From: Paenibacillus soyae
GTDB taxonomy: Bacteria; Bacillota; Bacilli; Paenibacillales; Paenibacillaceae
DNA: 64,000 bases
Assembly (NCBI RefSeq): GCF_024623455.1
Contig: NZ_JANIPJ010000009.1
Coordinates: forward strand, 62,001-126,000
Direction: 5' to 3'
Shown: positions 25,664-33,461 of the stretch, one piece after another
Position numbering within the stretch: position 1 is the stretch's first letter
How the letters are laid out: each line of letters starts with the position of its first letter
Notes under the pieces: generated by a model
Told to the model about the DNA's origin: nothing
What the model saw: the letters and a program-made list of their open reading frames with translations, nothing else
Database searches by the model: none
Position numbers and translations under genes: made by a program

Positions 25664-26272
25664 ATGGGGACGAAGTTCGGAAACGTTCACGTAAAGACGA
25701 ATGAACGGGAGGCTGTTTTGACGGCGATTCGAAGCATGATGGACGAGAGGACGGTATCTTTGCCACATGTTGAGGGCTTCGAATCGTTGATGATCCAAGC
25801 AAATCTGAGCAAAAAGGTTTTTTACATAGCCGAATACAAGCCGGGCTGGATCAGTATTCTAAACGATTGGTTCGGTTGGGGCGAATCCGAAGCATTCGGC
25901 GAAGAATTATCCAGTCATGTCAAGTGGCCGGTGTTCACGGTATCTTATTTCGACGATGATTTGTTCGAGCTGAATATTTATGAGAACGGAAGCCATGTAA
26001 CGGGCCAGCTCTGGTGCTCCGGAGAAACGCGCGCCGTCTATGAGCTGGACGATAAAGAGGCGGATATCAGCGTCTTGTCCAGTATTTTAGGACATGAACA
26101 TATTCAAGAGTTGGATGAAATAATCGAGACGGAGAACTGCGAAGAAGCGATCGATAAGCTGCAGGAGCTGATTCAGGTTCCATTATGGATCCACTCCGAT
26201 TGGTTTCAAGACATGGACGAGCAGGAATTAATCGATCAGTATACGCGCTACGATTTTAACAAAGTAGGATGA
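25664..26272 (+). CDS. Uncharacterised 202-residue protein
   Basis: I do not recognise a named family. The protein is soluble and acidic. It contains KPGWISILNDWFGWGESEAF, ELSSHVKWPVFTVSYFDDDL and FELNIYENGSHVTG; this looks like a recurrent pattern in Firmicute proteins of unknown role, where a Trp-rich strand is followed by FDDD. The C-terminal third is a helical region rich in Glu (DEIIETENCEEAIDKLQEL). The ATG at 25664 was chosen for GGAGAAGG upstream; an in-frame start 57 bases earlier lies within the GNAT gene. An immunity-type protein is possible but no toxin is nearby. Confidence 0.7.
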   Translation: MGTKFGNVHVKTNEREAVLTAIRSMMDERTVSLPHVEGFESLMIQANLSKKVFYIAEYKPGWISILNDWFGWGESEAFGEELSSHVKWPVFTVSYFDDDLFELNIYENGSHVTGQLWCSGETRAVYELDDKEADISVLSSILGHEHIQELDEIIETENCEEAIDKLQELIQVPLWIHSDWFQDMDEQELIDQYTRYDFNKVG

Positions 26273-26431
26273 TATCAAAGTGTTGAAGTAGTCGGGGAGA
26301 GTTCATGAAAAAGTAAGAGTTTATAGAGTGAGAACAGAAGAGTTTAATTCGTTGGATCGCCCAAGCATTAGTTACTTAGTGGAGTTTGGTATAGAACCGC
26401 GAAACCATAGGTCTATTTCGATCTCAAAAAG

Positions 26432-26478
26432 AAGACACCCGCTCCCAAAATGCGGAGTGAATGTCCTCTTTTTTTTTG
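26432..26478 (+). terminator. Terminator downstream of the 202-residue protein gene
   Basis: GACA-CGCTCC pairs with GGAGTG-TGTC (two mismatches inside) around CAAAATGC, then CCTC and nine Ts. It lies 160 bases after the stop codon. Confidence 0.65.
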
Positions 26479-26496
26479 CTAGAAACAAAATTGAAG

Positions 26497-26680
26497 CTAA
26501 CGGAAATGAGAGGCGTTATTCATCGGAGAAAGAAGCTTTTTGGGGACCTAGCGGAACTGAGCGCCCTTATTACATTCGATGTAGCTAAAATCATCATCGA
26601 AACAGGCAAATAGCGTCGCTCAGTTCCCTTAACCTCGAAAAAACACTCGATTTTTCCGAAATAGGGTCCCTGAGTTCCGC
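26497..26680. repeat. Four copies of a degenerate 24-base element (two direct, two inverted)
   Basis: Copies at 26497-26520 and 26548-26571 (plus) and at 26607-26630 and about 26657-26681 (minus) share the core GCGGAACTGAG followed by a G/C-rich triplet and CTATT or TTATT. The inner pair GGAACTGAGCG/CGCTCAGTTCC can form a hairpin. The spacing of about 50 bases is regular. It looks like an intergenic repeat family of the genome rather than a gene feature. Confidence 0.7.
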
Positions 26681-26703
26681 ATCATCCGCCGTATCTACAA
26701 ATC

Positions 26704-26742
26704 AAGGTACAGCCTCCCGTTATTACTTGAGGACTGTGCCTT
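26704..26742 (-). terminator. Probable terminator of the cotJABC operon
   Basis: On the minus strand AAGGCACAG-CCTC pairs with GAGG-CTGTACCTT, followed by TTGATTTGT. It lies 67 bases beyond the cotJC stop codon. Confidence 0.6.
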
Positions 26743-26808
26743 TGCTTTGTTCAAGCTGAGTTTATCAGTGGCTTCCCGCAAGCGATAATCCCTTTCCTGC
26801 ACACCCTC

Positions 26809-27378
26809 CTAAAAAAATATCCGTCTATCCCGCTCTTCCTTCAAAATCTCCACCGCTTCCCGGAACCTCAAGGAGTGAACGATTTCCCGTTCGCGAAGGA
26901 ATTTCAAGCTGTCCTGCAAATCCACGTCATCCGTCATGTCGATCAGCCACTGGTAGGTGGCCCTCGCTTTCTCTTCGGCTGCAATATCCTCGTACAAATC
27001 GGCGATCGGATCGCCCTTCGCCTGGATATAGCTGGCCGTCCAAGGGACGCCGGCGGCGTTCTGGTAGAAGAGCGCATGGTCGTGATTGGCGAAGTGATCG
27101 CCTAGCCCTACGGCCCGCATCTGCTCCGGCGTCGCGTCCTTCGTCAGCTTATAGACCATGGTGGCAATCATCTCGAGATGGGCGAATTCCTCGGTTCCGA
27201 TATCCGTCAGCAGTCCGATGACTTTGTCCGGAATCGTGTACCGCTGGTTCAGGTAGCGCAGCGCGGCCGCCAGCTCGCCGTCGGCGCCGCCGTACTGCTC
27301 CAGCAGAAACTTGGCCATCAGCGGATCGCATTTGCTCACCTTGACGGGGTATTGCAGCTTCTTCTCGTACGTCCACAT
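26809..27378 (-). CDS. cotJC: Spore coat protein CotJC (manganese catalase family)
   Basis: A 189-residue four-helix protein of the manganese-catalase family. It begins MWTYEKKLQYPVKV, and metal-site residues are in YGGADGELAAALRYL, GTEEFAHLEMIATMV and EIVHSLRFREAVEIL. Start ATG with GAGGAATGCGAGCC upstream. It is the third gene of cotJABC; the product becomes part of the spore coat under early mother-cell control. It may detoxify peroxide, but the family in spores has not always shown catalase activity. The ending is right at the intergenic repeat region. Confidence 0.95.
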   Translation of the reverse strand: MWTYEKKLQYPVKVSKCDPLMAKFLLEQYGGADGELAAALRYLNQRYTIPDKVIGLLTDIGTEEFAHLEMIATMVYKLTKDATPEQMRAVGLGDHFANHDHALFYQNAAGVPWTASYIQAKGDPIADLYEDIAAEEKARATYQWLIDMTDDVDLQDSLKFLREREIVHSLRFREAVEILKEERDRRIFF

Positions 27379-27455
27379 GGGCTCGCATTCCTCGCTTTCT
27401 CCATTTAATTGCCCGAACGCCCGGCGTCCGGCGAGTCACCTCTTTGCACGGATGC

Positions 27456-27719
27456 CTATACCTGCCAGGGCCAAGGCGCTTCCTTCCATTGGAATGGAGC
27501 TTTGGAGAGACTGTGGCCGAAGTTCATAAGCGGACCGTACTGGGATTCATACTGCGCGGCAATGCGCTTCCGCAGCTCGGAGAATTGATTGTACTGCGCG
27601 ATCGCCGCGGTATCATCCGGATGGGTATCCAAATACAAATTCAGCTCCACCAGCACAAAGTCGACGGATTGCAAATCATGAAGCAGCTTGTAAAAAGCCT
27701 CATCGAGCTGTTGCGCCAT
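27456..27719 (-). CDS. cotJB: Spore coat protein CotJB
   Basis: An 87-residue protein with the CotJB pattern: LQSVDFVLVELNLYLDTHPD, AQYNQFSELRKRIAAQYESQ and a tail containing YGPLMNFGHSL and PWPWQV. It lies two bases after cotJA and 77 bases before cotJC, all in one operon. CotJB is a small coat component incorporated with CotJA and CotJC. Confidence 0.93.
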   Translation of the reverse strand: MAQQLDEAFYKLLHDLQSVDFVLVELNLYLDTHPDDTAAIAQYNQFSELRKRIAAQYESQYGPLMNFGHSLSKAPFQWKEAPWPWQV

Positions 27720-27721
27720 CG

Positions 27722-27949
27722 CTATTCACCTGCTTTCGCGCGTGTTGGATCCGGATAAGGAGCATATAATGCCGGCCAGAGGGTGCCGTACTTCAACGCT
27801 TCATAAGGCGAAAACTGCTGCCAGTTCGGAGGTTGGAAGGTAATGAACAGCTGCGGCGGAACGTTGTAGCTCTTCTCCGTAATAGGCGGACAAGGATCGA
27901 ACGGGCCGATGAAAGGCCGATACGTCCGAAATTGGTCACTTGCATTCAT
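27722..27949 (-). CDS. cotJA: Spore coat associated protein CotJA
   Basis: A 75-residue Pro/Tyr-rich protein (FRTYRPFIGPFDPCPPITEK, PNWQQFSPYEALKYGTLWPA), typical of CotJA, which is required for assembly of CotJC into the coat. The ATG has AAGGAGCG upstream. A sigma-E-like promoter lies 36 bases upstream of the start, matching the known control of cotJ in Bacillus. Confidence 0.92.
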   Translation of the reverse strand: MNASDQFRTYRPFIGPFDPCPPITEKSYNVPPQLFITFQPPNWQQFSPYEALKYGTLWPALYAPYPDPTRAKAGE

Positions 27950-27984
27950 GGGGTCGCGCTCCTTTCCATATCAAGCCTCGACCC

Positions 27985-28014
27985 ACTATATGAGAGACGG
28001 GTTGGACGATATGA
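27985..28014 (-). promoter_or_regulatory. Sigma-E-like promoter of cotJABC
   Basis: On the minus strand TCATATC (-35; consensus KMATATT), 15 bases, CATATAGT (-10; consensus CATACAHT). Position upstream of cotJA and the known sigma-E control of cotJ in B. subtilis support it. Confidence 0.65.
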
Positions 28015-28054
28015 CTTCCACCGGAGCGGCTAGCAGACGAGGGAATTCCTCGGA

Positions 28055-29008
28055 TTAGGAGGAGGGGAGCTGAGCGACCGTACATTCCTTTGCGTCCGCG
28101 TCCACGATGGCTTGAATGGAGGGGTGACGCATCGTTCCGCCGGGAGTCAGCTCGAGAAACTCGACTTTGACGGTGAGCGCCGGACGGACCCAGACCGCCT
28201 CTTTGGACCGTTCCGGTTCATTGGCGAAAGGCTTTTCCGCTTGCTGCAGCTCCTTTGTATTATCGGTGAGAGCGGCCCAATCCTTCTGAGTCAGCCTGCC
28301 TGTGCCCGCATGCCCGATATAGATCAAACTCCCGTCTTCCGCATAAATGCCGAGGAGCAGGACGTTGACGATCCGATCCCGGAACGTAACTCCCCCGACG
28401 ACGGCGACGAGATCTTGGAACACCTTTCGCTTTCTCCAGCGACCGTCTTTCCCGTTGATCATATACGTGCTGCTAAGATCCTTGTAGACAATACCCTCCA
28501 TCTTGTATTGCTTCATCAGCTCGAACAAGGCGGAGCCGTCGGGAAAATTTTGCGCGAGCTGAAGATTGGGCCGAGGCACGATAATGTCCTCAAGCAAGGC
28601 TTGCCGTTCGGAGAGCGGCTTGCCGGTTACCCATTCCCCGTTGTAAAACAAAATATCGAAGACCATGTAGGTAACCGGATTTCGAACGGAAGCCACCTTG
28701 ATCTTTTGAGGCACTTTCATGCGGTCACGTTTCATTACTTCGTAGAAGGATGGTTTATTCTGATCGAACGCGATAATTTCGCCATCCAAAATAACGGAAT
28801 CCGCCTTGCAGAAGGAACTCGAATCGAGAAGCTCGGGATATTGAGTCGTTCTTTCGTTTAATCTCCGATTAACCAGCTTCGTTTCGTTGCCGTCGGCATA
28901 TAACAGCACCCGCACGCCATCCCATTTGATCTGGGCGATCCACTGCTGTCCGGCCGGCGTCGTTGTCGTGCTTATGGGCTCGAATGGATAAACGGGTTTC
29001 AGCACCAT
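28055..29008 (-). CDS. ATP-dependent DNA ligase (LigD ligase-domain type)
   Basis: A 317-residue ligase. The adenylated lysine is in motif I, IAQIKWDGVRVLLY; motif III is YMVFDILFYNG, motif IV EGIVYKDL and motif V YMINGKDGRWRKRKV. A C-terminal OB domain starts near residue 210 (VAVVGGVTFRDRIVNVLLLG). No polymerase or phosphoesterase domain is attached. The ATG at 29008 lies six bases after GGGAGG; a second ATG three bases upstream is possible. Three kilobases away, on the same strand, is ku, so this ligase probably seals ends in nonhomologous end joining, with endonuclease IV and an Fpg/Nei glycosylase encoded in between. Confidence 0.93.
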   Translation of the reverse strand: MVLKPVYPFEPISTTTTPAGQQWIAQIKWDGVRVLLYADGNETKLVNRRLNERTTQYPELLDSSSFCKADSVILDGEIIAFDQNKPSFYEVMKRDRMKVPQKIKVASVRNPVTYMVFDILFYNGEWVTGKPLSERQALLEDIIVPRPNLQLAQNFPDGSALFELMKQYKMEGIVYKDLSSTYMINGKDGRWRKRKVFQDLVAVVGGVTFRDRIVNVLLLGIYAEDGSLIYIGHAGTGRLTQKDWAALTDNTKELQQAEKPFANEPERSKEAVWVRPALTVKVEFLELTPGGTMRHPSIQAIVDADAKECTVAQLPSS

Positions 29009-29142
29009 CATATTCCTCCCTTGATCTTCTAAAACAAGTTTGCCCCTACGCCGGCCACGGCATGTCAAGAATCATTTCTTTGGGGCAGAGGAAAGATAGA
29101 AGGTAACGCCAGATCTGTGCAAAATCGGCAGGAGGGATAACA

Positions 29143-29979
29143 ATGCGGCTAGGAAGCCATGTATCGATTAGAAACGGATATTTGGCCGCTGCCAAGGAGG
29201 CATACCGAATAGGGGGGCGTTCGTTTCAATATTTTCCCAAAAATCCGCGCAGCCTGTCCGTAAAAGCTTTTGACAGGAGCGATGCGGAACGTTGCGCCCG
29301 TTATTGCCGGGAGCAGGGCCTCGCCTCCATCGCCCATACCCCCTATACGACCAATTTATCGGTCGATGAGCCGGAGCTGCGGCAAGCGACAGTCCGTTCG
29401 CTCATCAACGATCTCGACATCGCATCCGTGTGCGGATCGGTTGGTTTGGTCGTTCATTTCGGCAAATATAAAGGACGAGACCCGCTCAAAGGCTATCAGC
29501 TGATGATCGAGATGTTAAATGAAGTGCTTGAGCATAGCGAAGGATCGGCCCTGCTGCTTATCGAGAATCACTCCGGGCAGGGAGGGAGAATGGGGATGAC
29601 GTTCGAGGAGCTCGTGCAAGTACGAAGTCTATCCGGTTATTCCGACAAAATAGGCTTCTGCTTCGATACTTGCCATGCGTTCGCCAGCGGATTATGGACG
29701 GGGGACAACTGGTCCGCCGTCATGGAGAAGGGCATCGAGCTCGGCTACTTCGAGCATCTGAAGGCCGTGCATCTGAACGATTCCGTGTATCCCAGCCAAG
29801 CATTCAAAGACAGGCATGCCAATGTCGGAAGGGGATGCATCGGGGAAAGCCGCATGAAGCAGTTTTTGCTCAGTCCGGTCATTCGCCAGCTGCCCATCGT
29901 GCTGGAGACGCCCAATTCCTCGGCATACCCTCATGAGGAGGAACTGAAGTTCGTCCATTCGATGATTCAAAAGGGATGA
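29143..29979 (+). CDS. nfo: Deoxyribonuclease IV (endonuclease IV, AP endonuclease)
   Basis: A 278-residue TIM-barrel AP endonuclease (Nfo family), cutting DNA 5' to abasic sites. Zinc-binding motifs: ASIAHTPYTTNLS, LVVHFGKYKG, LLIENHSGQGGRMG, FCFDTCHAFASG, AVHLNDSVYPSQAFKDRHAN and IVLETPNS. Start ATG after GGAGGG. It faces away from the ligase gene and converges on the glycosylase gene 26 bases away. In Bacillus, nfo and NHEJ genes help repair spore DNA on germination, and the same clustering here suggests the same role. Confidence 0.94.
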   Translation: MRLGSHVSIRNGYLAAAKEAYRIGGRSFQYFPKNPRSLSVKAFDRSDAERCARYCREQGLASIAHTPYTTNLSVDEPELRQATVRSLINDLDIASVCGSVGLVVHFGKYKGRDPLKGYQLMIEMLNEVLEHSEGSALLLIENHSGQGGRMGMTFEELVQVRSLSGYSDKIGFCFDTCHAFASGLWTGDNWSAVMEKGIELGYFEHLKAVHLNDSVYPSQAFKDRHANVGRGCIGESRMKQFLLSPVIRQLPIVLETPNSSAYPHEEELKFVHSMIQKG

Positions 29980-30005
29980 GAACGCTCCAATCGGAAGGGG
30001 GCGAA

Positions 30006-30818
30006 TCAGCGTTGGCAGCGCTCGCAGAAAAACACTTTGCGTCCGTTGCTCTCGGTTTTCGTGATGGGCGTACCGCAACGGAAACAAGGCTCGCCGCCCC
30101 GGTCGTACACCTTGCACCGGTCATTATAACCGCCGGTTAGAGCATCGCCCGCGTAGAGCGGCGTTTCCATATAACCACCGTACCGAATCGCTTCAGCCAA
30201 CGTGGAATGCATCGCCGTGAACAGGGTTTGCAGTTCGCCGTCCGCGACATCCGTAAGCTTTCGCAGCGGGTGGATGCCGGCGAAGAAGCACATCTCGTCG
30301 GCATAGCAATTGCCTATCCCTGAGATGACGTTCTGATCCGTCAGAGCAAATTTGAGCGCGCGCCTCGTTTTTCGGAGCCTGGCGATGAAGTCGTCCGGCC
30401 CGAACCGGGGATCAAGCGGGTCCGGACCAAACTTGCTGAGCTTCTCCTCAAGCTCGGCAGGATTATAAATATGCAAGTAGCCGAGACGCAAGCCGTGAAA
30501 ATAAAGGCTGGGGCCGTTCTCGAACGCGAGCTCGACCTGTGCCGTCCGGTCCGGCGCTTCCTCCTTCGTTCCGTAAAACATCGAGCCGCCTAGCATGAGA
30601 TGCAAAACGAGCGTATCTCCGCTGTCCAGCCGGAAGAGGAGCATCTTCGCGCGCCTGTCGACGCGCGCGAGCCTATGCTCTTCTGTTCGCGCTTTGAACA
30701 TAGCGACCGGCACGTTGATCGTTTTCTCGCGCGTCACCTCGGCTGCTCGGATCCTTCTCCCCGCAATCCTCTCGTTTAGAAGCGTTCTATAGGTTTCCAT
30801 TTCAGGCAGTTCAGGCAC
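30006..30818 (-). CDS. Fpg/Nei-family DNA glycosylase
   Basis: A 270-residue glycosylase/AP lyase starting with PELPEMETYR, where Pro2 (N-terminal after Met removal) and Glu3 are catalytic. The helix-two-turn-helix region reads DQNVISGIGNCYADEM and the C-terminal zinc finger is PCFRCGTPI with FFCERCQR. It removes oxidised bases such as formamidopyrimidines. Whether this is the main MutM or a Nei-like paralogue cannot be decided; its location next to nfo, ligase and ku, away from polA, suggests an accessory copy. Confidence 0.93.
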   Translation of the reverse strand: MPELPEMETYRTLLNERIAGRRIRAAEVTREKTINVPVAMFKARTEEHRLARVDRRAKMLLFRLDSGDTLVLHLMLGGSMFYGTKEEAPDRTAQVELAFENGPSLYFHGLRLGYLHIYNPAELEEKLSKFGPDPLDPRFGPDDFIARLRKTRRALKFALTDQNVISGIGNCYADEMCFFAGIHPLRKLTDVADGELQTLFTAMHSTLAEAIRYGGYMETPLYAGDALTGGYNDRCKVYDRGGEPCFRCGTPITKTESNGRKVFFCERCQR

Positions 30819-30886
30819 GGGTTAGCCCTCCTCGCTTGATCATAATAATGCCCTTCCGCTTCCAAGGGAACGAAAGGGCGATGGTT

Positions 30887-31774
30887 TTACGATGCGGTTT
30901 CTTTTGCTTTTTTGGACTTTTTCTCTTTGGGAGCGGCTGCTTTGCGTTTTTCTCCGGTTGCCTTGGTCTTAGGTGTGCCGGGATCGGTCGGTATTTTCCC
31001 AACCGCATCGAGGCTTGCCTGCAGGGCGGCCATCAGATCGATCACGTTGCCGCCGGTTTCGCCGGACGACGGCGCGGCAACGATGTCCACGCCTTCGCCC
31101 GCGATTTTCGCTTCGATGGCGTTCTGCAGAGAGAGACGGTAATCATCCGTATATTTGTCCGGCGTGAACGGCGCCGATAGCTGTTCGACGAGCAGCTTGG
31201 CGATTTCGAGCTCTTTCTCGTTCACCGTCACCTGCTCGGGCAGGTTCGGAACAAGCGAGATGGACCGAATCTCGTCGGGGAAGTGCATCGTCTCGAGGCA
31301 AAGGCAATTGGCGACGACGCGGATGGCGGCCAGTCTGCTTTTGCTGCGAATCGAAATTTTGGCGATGCCGATCTTCCCGGTTTGCCTGATCGCTTCGATC
31401 AGCAAGCCGTAAGCGCCGGAGCCGGCCATATCGGGCGAGAGGTAATAAGCCTTCTCGAAATAAATCGGATCGATATCGGTCAGATCGACGAAATCAAGAA
31501 TCGAAATCGTGCGGGCGGATTCCGGACGCAGCTCGTCGAGCTCCTCCTCGCTGAATAAGACGAACTTATCCTTCTCGTATTCGAAGCCTTTGGCGAGCTC
31601 GTCGCTTGCGACCTCCTTGCCGCAATGCGAGCAGACGCGCTGCTGCGAGATGGGCATGCCGCATTCCTTGTGAATGGTGCGGAAACGGATGTCCTTGTCC
31701 TCTGTCGCGGTGAACATTTTGACGGGAACGTGCACGAGGCCGAAGCTGATCGCGCCTTTCCATACGGTATGCAT
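30887..31774 (-). CDS. ku: Nonhomologous end joining protein Ku
   Basis: A 295-residue Ku homologue starting MHTVWKGAISFGLVHVPVKM, with the Ku core (FEYEKDKFVLFSEEELDEL, FVDLTDIDPIYFEKAYYLSP, KIGIAKISIRSKSRLAAIRV). It forms a homodimeric ring around DNA ends and recruits ligase. The C-terminal 35 residues are Lys/Ala/Pro-rich (EKRKAAAPKEKKSKK), the extended tail seen in several bacterial Ku proteins that binds DNA. A CSHCGKE pair is present near residue 48. Start ATG with AAGGAGGTTG upstream. Confidence 0.96.
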   Translation of the reverse strand: MHTVWKGAISFGLVHVPVKMFTATEDKDIRFRTIHKECGMPISQQRVCSHCGKEVASDELAKGFEYEKDKFVLFSEEELDELRPESARTISILDFVDLTDIDPIYFEKAYYLSPDMAGSGAYGLLIEAIRQTGKIGIAKISIRSKSRLAAIRVVANCLCLETMHFPDEIRSISLVPNLPEQVTVNEKELEIAKLLVEQLSAPFTPDKYTDDYRLSLQNAIEAKIAGEGVDIVAAPSSGETGGNVIDLMAALQASLDAVGKIPTDPGTPKTKATGEKRKAAAPKEKKSKKAKETAS

Positions 31775-31970
31775 GAGAACAACCTCCTTCGTTAGTTAAA
31801 GGTTGCCCCGATCCGCGGCAAAACATTTGATGAACAGGCGTAAACGAGCAGGGCGCTTCATTCAAGTTTATTCAAGAAAAATAGAGCTTGACATATCCGC
31901 CGAGATGGACAGGGCTTGACAGCCGTATGCTATAGTTAGGCTAAATCCAGATGCCGCATAGGAGGCCATT

Positions 31971-32576
31971 ATGTTTCAGCATACTCATCAACAATACGAA
32001 GGCGTCGATTTCGGCGCGCGGGATTTACGATACGGAGAGCTTGTCAGCTGCACTTTTATTCGCTGTTCATTCGCCAACGGTTCATTGGAGGAAATCACCT
32101 CAAGCGGCTGCCGGTTTACGGAATGCGATTTCCGCGGCGCGGCTTTCAACGGCTCCATACATAAGGAATCCGCTTTCGAGAATTGCCGTTTCGCCGGCGC
32201 GAACCTATTCGTGGCGAAATTCGATCAATGCAAAATGACGGGCTCGGATTTCTCCGGGGCCAATATGGACGGCATTACGATCGTTCAAGGCGACTGGTCT
32301 TACACCAATCTGCGTCATGCCAGGCTTGTCCGGCAGGATTTGCGCGGAATCAAATTTTACGAAGCGGATTTGTCGGGGGCCGACTTGGAGAAAGCCGATC
32401 TTAGAGATTCGGATCTGACGAGAGCGGTGCTGGCCAAAGCGAAGCTGCAAGGGGCCGACATCAGAGGAGCCGACGTGGACGGAGTGGACTTCCAAACGTT
32501 CGCCGTGACGGGGCTTCGGATGGACAAGGAGCAGGCGGTTACGTTCGCACGGAGCTACGGGGCGAAGCTGGGATGA
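31971..32576 (+). CDS. Pentapeptide repeat protein
   Basis: A 201-residue protein made almost entirely of pentapeptide repeats of the A(D/N)LxX kind: FRGAAFNGS, FAGANLFVAKFDQCKM, LSGADLEKADLRDSDLTRA, GADIRGADVDGVDF. It should fold into a right-handed quadrilateral beta helix. Some members (Qnr-type) mimic DNA and protect gyrase, but the sequence alone does not tell function. The start has ATAGGAGGCC upstream. A TTGACA at 31916-31921 may be the -35 of its promoter; a matching -10 is unclear. Confidence 0.9.
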   Translation: MFQHTHQQYEGVDFGARDLRYGELVSCTFIRCSFANGSLEEITSSGCRFTECDFRGAAFNGSIHKESAFENCRFAGANLFVAKFDQCKMTGSDFSGANMDGITIVQGDWSYTNLRHARLVRQDLRGIKFYEADLSGADLEKADLRDSDLTRAVLAKAKLQGADIRGADVDGVDFQTFAVTGLRMDKEQAVTFARSYGAKLG

Positions 32577-32606
32577 GAAAAAGGGCACATCGCTGTGCCC
32601 TTCTTC
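32577..32606. terminator. Bidirectional terminator
   Basis: AAGGGCACA/TGTGCCCTT with a TCGC loop, flanked by AAAA to the left and CTTC to the right. It serves the converging pentapeptide and crystallin-like genes. Confidence 0.82.
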
Positions 32607-32619
32607 GCATTCGAACGCG

Positions 32620-32997
32620 TTACTGTCTGATAACCAATACGTCGCGAGGAGGCGTACCCGTACGACGAATCTCCCGAATTTCGGCATCGGTCAAGTTGCG
32701 TCCTACCAAAACCGCGGAAGACGTCGCATCATTGAATGCGCCGAGATTCGACACGCTTTGCTCGCCGCGGAATACGCGGACGGCTCCTTGGAAGTTCACT
32801 CTAGAGAATAAGACCAGAGTTACCGAATCCGTGAGGGATCTGTTTCTCAAGCGGAAGCTGGAGAGCTCGTTGTTGAAACGGAATGCCCCCATATCGCGAA
32901 TCGCTACACCTCCCCGTCTGAGAACGATCCGCCGGCCCGTAAAGTTACGGCCGGAGAACATTTGAAGCGCTACGTCTCTGTTTGCCAAATCTATCAT
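32620..32997 (-). CDS. Beta/gamma-crystallin-like protein
   Basis: A 125-residue protein with two Greek-key-like repeats: LQMFSGRNFTGRRIVLRRGG with NNELSSFRLRN, and LVLFSRVNFQGAVRVFRGEQ with NDATSSAVLVG. The xF.G..NF.G...V.RG and the Ser in the second half of each repeat are the beta/gamma-crystallin signature, often calcium binding. No signal peptide is seen. The C-terminal segment (LTDAEIREIRRTGTPPRDVL) is outside the fold. The start is unsure: ATG at 32997 or TTG at 33006; neither has an ideal ribosome binding site. Function unknown. Confidence 0.65.
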   Translation of the reverse strand: MIDLANRDVALQMFSGRNFTGRRIVLRRGGVAIRDMGAFRFNNELSSFRLRNRSLTDSVTLVLFSRVNFQGAVRVFRGEQSVSNLGAFNDATSSAVLVGRNLTDAEIREIRRTGTPPRDVLVIRQ

Positions 32998-33006
32998 CCT
33001 TTCCAA

Positions 33007-33461
33007 GTGGGATGATATATCCTATGAAAAGTTGATAGATATGGAATGGACAGATTAGGGAAGACGGAAGCACAAAATTAAGGGGTGCGAAGCGTCTTTC
33101 GTGCATCACATTTAATTTTGGTGGTCAACCGGTGGTCAACAAACCTGAATTATAGAGTTCGATATCAAATAAATCTTTATAGATCAACGTAAATCGGGCG
33201 CCCCTTTCGGGGCGCCCTTTTCATGGGAGAGGAGAAACCGGACGAAGAACTTATGGGGAAACGTAAGTCTTCTCCGCGGTTGTCTACGGCATCTCGCGAC
33301 GCCGATGATCTTATCTTGTCCGGTTTCGGAAGGTTTATACATGTCCGCCGCAAAATATTGCAAAAGTCATTTCGCAGGCCTCATGATGGTGGGCATTACT
33401 TGGGTGTGGTAAGATGGGTGCACATTATTGATTATATCGTTTGCAAACAGGGTGATCCGGA
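33007..33461. other. Gene-free region with inverted repeat, direct repeat and orphan terminator
   Basis: It contains CAAAATTAA (33073-33081) facing TTAATTTTG (33112-33120), a tandem GGTGGTCAAC (33120-33129 and 33131-33140), and a perfect terminator-like hairpin at 33196-33221. An 80-residue frame starting at 33223 shows no protein-like features and was not accepted. TAAGAT at about 33411 could be the -10 of the next gene, without a clear -35. Confidence 0.6.
33196..33222 (+). terminator. Orphan terminator-like hairpin
   Basis: GGGCGCCCC/GGGGCGCCC with a TTTC loop, followed by TTTTC. No coding gene on the plus strand ends upstream of it, so it may end a small RNA. Confidence 0.7.

Larger units (their letters stand above)
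26273..26808. other. Gene-free region with terminators and a four-copy repeat
   Basis: No reading frame here is convincing. The region holds a terminator for the plus-strand genes, two direct and two inverted copies of a 24-base element, and a hairpin that can end the minus-strand cotJ transcript. Base composition is more AT-rich than flanking genes. Confidence 0.7.

Noticed and set aside
26328..26588. 86-residue plus-strand frame
   Set aside because: It runs across a terminator and repeat copies, has no good ribosome binding site and no family-like pattern.
33120..33140. Tandem GGTGGTCAAC as a phage attachment site
   Set aside because: No integrase, tRNA or second att copy is present in the window; kept only as a repeat.
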